Positions 55,309 through 64,000 of a DNA stretch of 64,000 nt are shown one piece after another. Made by a program: the position numbers and the translations under genes. The notes under the pieces are model-generated. The model worked only from the letters and a program-made list of their open reading frames with translations. It did not search any database and was not told where the DNA came from. The DNA is from Stagnihabitans lacustris (GTDB taxonomy: Bacteria > Pseudomonadota > Alphaproteobacteria > Rhodobacterales > Rhodobacteraceae). Positions within the stretch are counted from its first letter, which is position 1; each line of letters opens with the position of its first letter. The stretch spans positions 1 to 64,000 of the forward strand of contig NZ_JAPDGS010000007.1 of the NCBI RefSeq assembly GCF_025950525.1, in the 5' to 3' direction.

Positions 55309-56079
55309 TCAGAAGCCGTGCTTCAGATTGGCGGCCTCGTAATGCTCACCGCCGGCAACAAAGGCGCTGATCTTGTCTTCTTCCAGCTTGGTCACGAAGG
55401 TCTGGCTTTGCTGGCCGGGGATCTCGTCGAAACGGGTCGAGGGCAGCGACATGACGCGCACACGATCCGCCCAGATGCGGGCCATGGGCATCGGCACCAG
55501 GCGGCGCGCGCCCGAGTTCAGGGTGATTTCCAGGTAACGCACCAGCTGTTCGGGGACATCGACCCACATGTCGCTGATCCGGCCCACGACCTCCAGGTCG
55601 CCCGCCTGCACGGGCAGGCCGCGCGGGTCACGCCCGGCCGAGACGATAAAGCCTTCGACCCGGCTCATCGGCTGGATCTTCACATTGCCATGGGCGTCGA
55701 TTTCCGGCTCGTCGCGCCGCGGCACCCAGGAGGCCGGGCCCACCCCGTCGCGCAGGCCATCGCCCGTCGGCGCATGGGGGAAGCCTTCGGACACCGCCGT
55801 GCGCTCCAGCGCCAGGTCATTGCGGCGATGGGCGGCCTCGTTTTCGGCCGAGGGCACGGTGACGGTCCCCTTGCCATGGGCCAGGGTAAAGGTCTTGGGC
55901 TTGGGCACCGGAAAGGGGCCCTGGTTGGCGGCTGCGCGACCGTCTTCGGTCTCCAGCGGATAGCCTTCGCGCATGTTCTCGGTCTGCACGTAATAGATCA
56001 GCACCGCAAGGAAGGCCCAAAAGGCCCAGATCGCAAGGCTGGCGAGGTCGAAATTTCCAAAGAAGGTAACACCAAGCAT
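55309..56079 (-). CDS. puhA: Photosynthetic reaction centre H subunit
   Basis: A 256-residue subunit of the reaction centre. One transmembrane helix (about 12-31, [25 protein letters not shown]) is followed by a cytoplasmic PRC-barrel domain that covers the quinone sites. [11 protein letters not shown] and [13 protein letters not shown]-like motifs ([16 protein letters not shown]) are diagnostic. It follows lhaA by 15 bp; its promoter probably lies inside the upstream genes, as in Rhodobacter. Confidence 0.96.
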   Translation of the reverse strand: MLGVTFFGNFDLASLAIWAFWAFLAVLIYYVQTENMREGYPLETEDGRAAANQGPFPVPKPKTFTLAHGKGTVTVPSAENEAAHRRNDLALERTAVSEGFPHAPTGDGLRDGVGPASWVPRRDEPEIDAHGNVKIQPMSRVEGFIVSAGRDPRGLPVQAGDLEVVGRISDMWVDVPEQLVRYLEITLNSGARRLVPMPMARIWADRVRVMSLPSTRFDEIPGQQSQTFVTKLEEDKISAFVAGGEHYEAANLKHGF

Positions 56080-56094
56080 GGGGGTCTCCCGGGT

Positions 56095-57504
56095 TCAGGT
56101 GGGGAATTCGGTCAGGTTCAGGGTTTGGGCGGGGGGCGCGGTCAGGCGCCTTAGGCGGACAAGCGGACCCATCACGATCAGCGTCGCAAAGATCAGCCCG
56201 ATTTCAAGGTGGTAGACGAATGTATATCCCAGCGCGGGGGTGCCGATGGGGCCGAACCAGCCCAGGGCCGCCAGGTGCTGCACCCCGTCACGCAGCGCGC
56301 CGCCACAGAACACGGCCAGGCCCGCGGCGGTGGCTTGGGCGGCGCCAAAGGCCCCCATGGCCAGCCCCGCCGCCCCCGGCAGCGTCATGGCCGCGCCCAG
56401 CATGGCGACGCCAAAGACGCCGGCGCCAAAACCGATCGCAAAGGCTCCGGCGAAAAACAGCCCGGTCGAGGCCAGCGCGCCGGCAAAGATCACCGCCGAA
56501 AAGGCCGCGAGCCCCGCCACCAGCCCAAGCGCCGCCAGCCGGAACGGATCGGCTCCCCGCGCCCTTGCGGCGTAAAAGAAGCCACCCAGCGCCCCCAGCG
56601 ACCACAGCGCGGTCAACAGCGTGGTCTTGGCGACCGACAGGCCCAGGATCTGCCCGCCATAGGGCTCCAGCAGCACGTCTTGCATGTTGAAGGCCAAGGT
56701 CCCCAGCACGACCGTCGCCAAAAGCCGGATCACGCCGGTCTGGCCCGCAAGGTCGGCCCAGGCCGCCGTGAACGAGGGCATGGGGGCCGCGCGTTCGGCC
56801 TTGGTCATCGGCCGGACTTTCTCTTGTTTCCAAAGGGCTATCACGTTCAGGATCAGCGTGGCCAACCCACAGCCCTGCACGACGCGGACCAGCGTCAGGG
56901 GGGCAAAATCGCGCAACAGGAACCCCACGACCAGGGCCGAAATCCCCATGCCGCACAGATACATTACGTAAAGCACGGCCACGACGCGGGGCCGCGTCTC
57001 GTCGCTGGCGCGGTCACAGGCCAAGGCCAGGCCCGCGGTCTGCGTCATATGCATCCCGATGCCGGTCATCAGAAAGGCGACCCCCGCCAGCGCAGGCCCC
57101 GCCCATTCCGGGCCGCGGACCTGATCGCCCGACAGGACCATCAGCGCAAAGGGCATGACCGCAAGGCCGCCCATCTGCCACAAAGAGCCGAACCACAGGT
57201 AGGGCACCCGCTTCCAGCCGATGGCGCTGCGGTGGTGGTCCGACCGGTGGCCGATCAGCGCGCGAAAGGGCGCGACCAGCACGGGAATGGCGATCATCAG
57301 GGCGACCAGGGTGGCCGGCACATGCAATTCGACGATCATCACCCGGTTCAGCGTCCCCAGCATCAGCACCTGCGCCATGCCGACCGACAGCTGGAACAGC
57401 GCCAGCCGCATCAGTTGGCCCAGGGGCAACCCCTCCGAGGCCGCATCGGCAAAGGGCATCCAGGCGGCACCCAGTTTGGCAACATGATGCGGACGCAGGA
57501 TCAT
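56095..57504 (-). CDS. lhaA: LH1 assembly MFS protein LhaA (bacteriochlorophyll delivery family)
   Basis: A 469-residue membrane protein with twelve predicted helices of the BCD family of major facilitator-like proteins (LhaA, PucC, Bch2). LRLALFQLSVGMAQVLMLGTLNRVMIVEL, GHRSDHHRSAIGWKRVPYLWFG and the repeat GMHMTQTAGLALACDRASDETRPRVV are family hallmarks. LhaA is needed for light-harvesting 1 assembly. The start overlaps the bchM stop by 4 nt (ATGA). Confidence 0.93.
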   Translation of the reverse strand: MILRPHHVAKLGAAWMPFADAASEGLPLGQLMRLALFQLSVGMAQVLMLGTLNRVMIVELHVPATLVALMIAIPVLVAPFRALIGHRSDHHRSAIGWKRVPYLWFGSLWQMGGLAVMPFALMVLSGDQVRGPEWAGPALAGVAFLMTGIGMHMTQTAGLALACDRASDETRPRVVAVLYVMYLCGMGISALVVGFLLRDFAPLTLVRVVQGCGLATLILNVIALWKQEKVRPMTKAERAAPMPSFTAAWADLAGQTGVIRLLATVVLGTLAFNMQDVLLEPYGGQILGLSVAKTTLLTALWSLGALGGFFYAARARGADPFRLAALGLVAGLAAFSAVIFAGALASTGLFFAGAFAIGFGAGVFGVAMLGAAMTLPGAAGLAMGAFGAAQATAAGLAVFCGGALRDGVQHLAALGWFGPIGTPALGYTFVYHLEIGLIFATLIVMGPLVRLRRLTAPPAQTLNLTEFPT

Positions 57505-58162
57505 CGGGCGACCTCCAGACATTCCGAGATGTAAAAGCCGCTTGTGATCCGGTCGATGCGCGACAGCCCGGGGATGTCACGGGACAGGCTGCGGTGGTCA
57601 TGGGGCACCATGCGGGGCGAGCGGTCAGCCCCAGGCACCAGCTTGCCCAGGTTCCACATCACCATCAGCAAGGGGGTCCGGGGCGCCACGGTAAAGGTGA
57701 TGCGGGGCGCACGCAGCGCCAGACGTTCAAGTGCTGCGCCAAGGTCCGCCGGGCGGTAATAGATCAGGCTGTCCATGGCCAGCACATGATCAAAGGACCC
57801 AAGCTTGGGGTCGGTCATGTCGCCGGCATGAAACCGCACTTTGCTGCGCAGCGAGGGGTCCAGTCGGTCGGCCGCGATGGCGATCAGCTTGGGCGAGATA
57901 TCGGCCGCCACGACCTTGGCCCCGCGCAAGGCCAATTCCGCCGTCATCAGCCCGGTGCCGCAGCCGGCATCCAGCACCCGCATCCCGGTCAGGTCGGCGG
58001 GCAACTGCCCCAGCATCAGCGCCCGCATCCGGTCACGCCCCTCGCGCACCGTTTGACGGATGCGCGACACTTTGGCCTCCGAGGTCAGGCGGTCCCAGAT
58101 ATGGGTGGCCTTGCGGTCGAAGTAGTCTTCGACCCGGGCGCGGGTCAGGGTGTAGCTGTCCA

Positions 58163-58163
<1 letters not shown>
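57501..58163 (-). CDS. bchM: Mg-protoporphyrin IX O-methyltransferase
   Basis: A 220-residue SAM methyltransferase with the SAM motif VLDAGCGTGLMTAELALRG (about 64-82) and the acidic VVAADISPKL. It makes Mg-protoporphyrin IX monomethyl ester, the AcsF substrate. The ATG overlaps the bchL stop (TGATG at 58161-58165). Confidence 0.94.
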
Positions 58164-62592
<4,429 letters not shown>

Positions 62593-62603
<11 letters not shown>

Positions 62604-64000
62604 AATGGGCCTTGGCCTCGTAAAGCGTTTCGACGGTGATGGCGGTGACGCCTTTGCTGGTGGCGTAGGCTTCGGTGTTGCGCCGCGCCTTGGGGCGGAC
62701 AAAGAAGGGGATCTTCTTCAACTCGCGCTCGGCCGCAGGAGTCCAGTGCTGGGTCTCGTCTTTCATACTGATAGAAATATTCCGGGGTTCGGGGCAGAGC
62801 CCCGAGGGGTCCACGGGCGCCACGGGTTCCGGACGGGCTGTGGCCTTGGCCCCATGATGGCTGGCCCCGGCGCCGTCGTGGAACTCGGGGTCCTCGCGGA
62901 ACATGGTCAGAAGATGTTCCTCCAGCCCCATGACCAGCGGATGCACCCAGGTGTCAAAGATCACATTGGCGCCCTCAAAGCCCATTTGGGGCGCATAGCG
63001 GGCCGGAAAGTCCTGGACATGGACCGGCGCGGAAATCACCGCGCAGGGGATGCCCATGCGCTTGCCCATGTGACGCTCCATCTGGGTGCCAAGGATCATC
63101 TCGGGGGCGGCTTCGGCGATGGCGGCTTCGACCTCCAGGTAATCATCGGTGATCAGCGCGGTCAGGCCCATCTGTGTGGCCAAGGCCCGCATCGGCCGGG
63201 CGAATTCGCGGTTGAAACAGCCCAGGCCCACGACGGTAAAGCCGATCTCTTGCGATGCGATGCGGGCCGCGGCCATGGCGTGTGTCGCATCGCCAAAGAT
63301 GAAGACCCGCTTGCCGGTCAGATAGGTGCTGTCAACCGAGGCCGACCACCACGGAAGCCGCAAGCCATCCTCAGGGATGCGCGGCGAAAGCCCTGTGATT
63401 TCAGCCACTTCGGCCAGAAAATCCCGGGTCGCGCCGACGCCGATCGGGATGGTTTTCGTATAGGGCTGGGCATGGGTCTTTTCCAGCCAGCGGGCGGCGC
63501 TTTCGCCGGTTTCGGGGTAAAGCAGCACGTTGAAATGGGCGGCGGGCATCCGGGCGATATCGGCCGGCGTCGCGTTCAAGGGCGCGCAGACATTGACCTT
63601 GATCCCCATGGCGGCCAGCGCCCGGGTCACTTCGGTCACGTCATCGCGGTGGCGAAAGCCCAAAGCGGTCGCGCCCAGAAGATTGCAGGTGATCGCCTCG
63701 GTCCGGGCTTGGGGGCGCGACAGGTGGCGCACAATCTGCAAGAAGGTCTCGTCGGCGCCAAAGTTCTCTTTGCGCGAGTAAGAGGGCAGGTCCAAGGGGA
63801 TCACCGGGCAATCAAGACCCAAAGTCTCGGCCAGGCCGCCGGGGTCGTCCTGGATCAGCTCTGCGGTGCAAGAGGCGCCGACGATCATCGCCTGAGGCCG
63901 GAACCGGTCATGTGCGGCCCGGACCGAGTCCTTGAACAGCCCCGCCGTATCGGCGCCCAGGTCGCGGGCCTGAAAGGTCGTATAGCTGACGGGAGGCCGC
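62593..64000 (-). CDS. bchB: Light-independent protochlorophyllide reductase subunit B (5' end missing)
   Basis: 468 codons are present; the gene runs off the right edge (missing its first few tens of codons). The nitrogenase-like part begins within [20 protein letters not shown], with the cluster Cys in [15 protein letters not shown]. The C-terminal substrate-binding region ends [19 protein letters not shown]...KAHYAR. Between them the linker encodes [19 protein letters not shown], which is the translation of a dispersed intergenic repeat (62761-62811). The reading frame is intact, so the insertion appears tolerated. Confidence 0.93.
62761..62811 (-). repeat. Dispersed terminator-like repeat inside bchB (copy 8)
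   Basis: Minus strand: hairpin TCGGGGC-TCT-GCCCCGA, then ACCCCGGAATATTTCTATCA GTATGAAAG, matching the tail GTATTTGGGTCAGTATGAAA found after gatB. It lies in frame within the BchB linker and keeps the reading frame open. Confidence 0.72.

Noticed and set aside
56209-57534. 441-codon plus-strand frame antisense to lhaA
   Set aside because: Gln/Arg/His-rich shadow frame; lhaA on the minus strand has clear helices and family motifs.

Overview
The window is GC-rich DNA from an anoxygenic phototrophic alphaproteobacterium of the Rhodobacter-like (Rhodobacterales/Paracoccaceae) group. The strongest evidence is the right end (about 50.1-64 kb, all on the minus strand). It carries bchB-bchH-bchL-bchM-lhaA-puhA-puhB-puhC-orf98-acsF-puhE-hemA-cycA, the puh half of a Rhodobacter-type photosynthesis gene cluster. 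The aa3 oxidase locus ctaC-ctaB-orf-ctaG-ctaE, a class II (B12-dependent) nrdJ, and terminator-like intergenic repeats typical of this group agree. The genus cannot be settled from the sequence alone.

Left part (1-8.2 kb): the start of a sulfite reductase operon (cysI, DUF2849, cobA) diverges from an Lrp-type regulator. A minus-strand operon follows (TMEM175-like channel, lldD, alpha/beta hydrolase), then trpA with a MEKHLA-domain gene, ychF, and an unassigned membrane protein. From 8.2 to 20.98 kb come tldD, the cytochrome oxidase locus with surf1, and a tightly overlapping thrC-M16 peptidase-acetyltransferase unit. DUF1697, metallo-beta-lactamase-fold and GlcD-like genes complete this stretch.

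Middle (21-45 kb): mostly housekeeping and accessory metabolic genes. They include apt and mtnP (adenine salvage), pepN, rluE, a desaturase, rarD, gatB, eno, two other EamA transporters, a Fur/Mur regulator and an ArsR-SRPBCC operon. A two-gene type II restriction-modification island (BglII/BstYI-type nuclease plus MT-A70 methylase) of visibly lower GC sits on the opposite strand between mtnP and apt, two genes whose products act in sequence.

Right part: nrdJ (45.6-49.3 kb), two small conserved ORFs, cytochrome c2, and then the photosynthesis genes. These encode late bacteriochlorophyll synthesis (BchH chelatase, BchM methyltransferase, AcsF oxygen-dependent cyclase, BchL/BchB dark-operative reductase). 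They also encode assembly of the reaction centre and antenna (LhaA, PuhA, PuhB, PuhC, PuhE), first-step tetrapyrrole supply (HemA) and the soluble electron donor (CycA). Overlapping start and stop codons suggest cotranscription.

The most unusual non-coding signals are several repeat families. One is a terminator-like palindrome with a conserved tail, seen at eight sites, one of which lies in frame inside bchB. At another site both hairpin loops of this element carry a 39-bp palindrome. A CTGCCGACTG/CAGTCGGCAG decamer clusters in three intergenic regions, and an 18-bp perfect palindrome CCCGGGGTATACCCCGGG occurs twice. No tRNA, rRNA, CRISPR, transposase or prophage genes were recognised.
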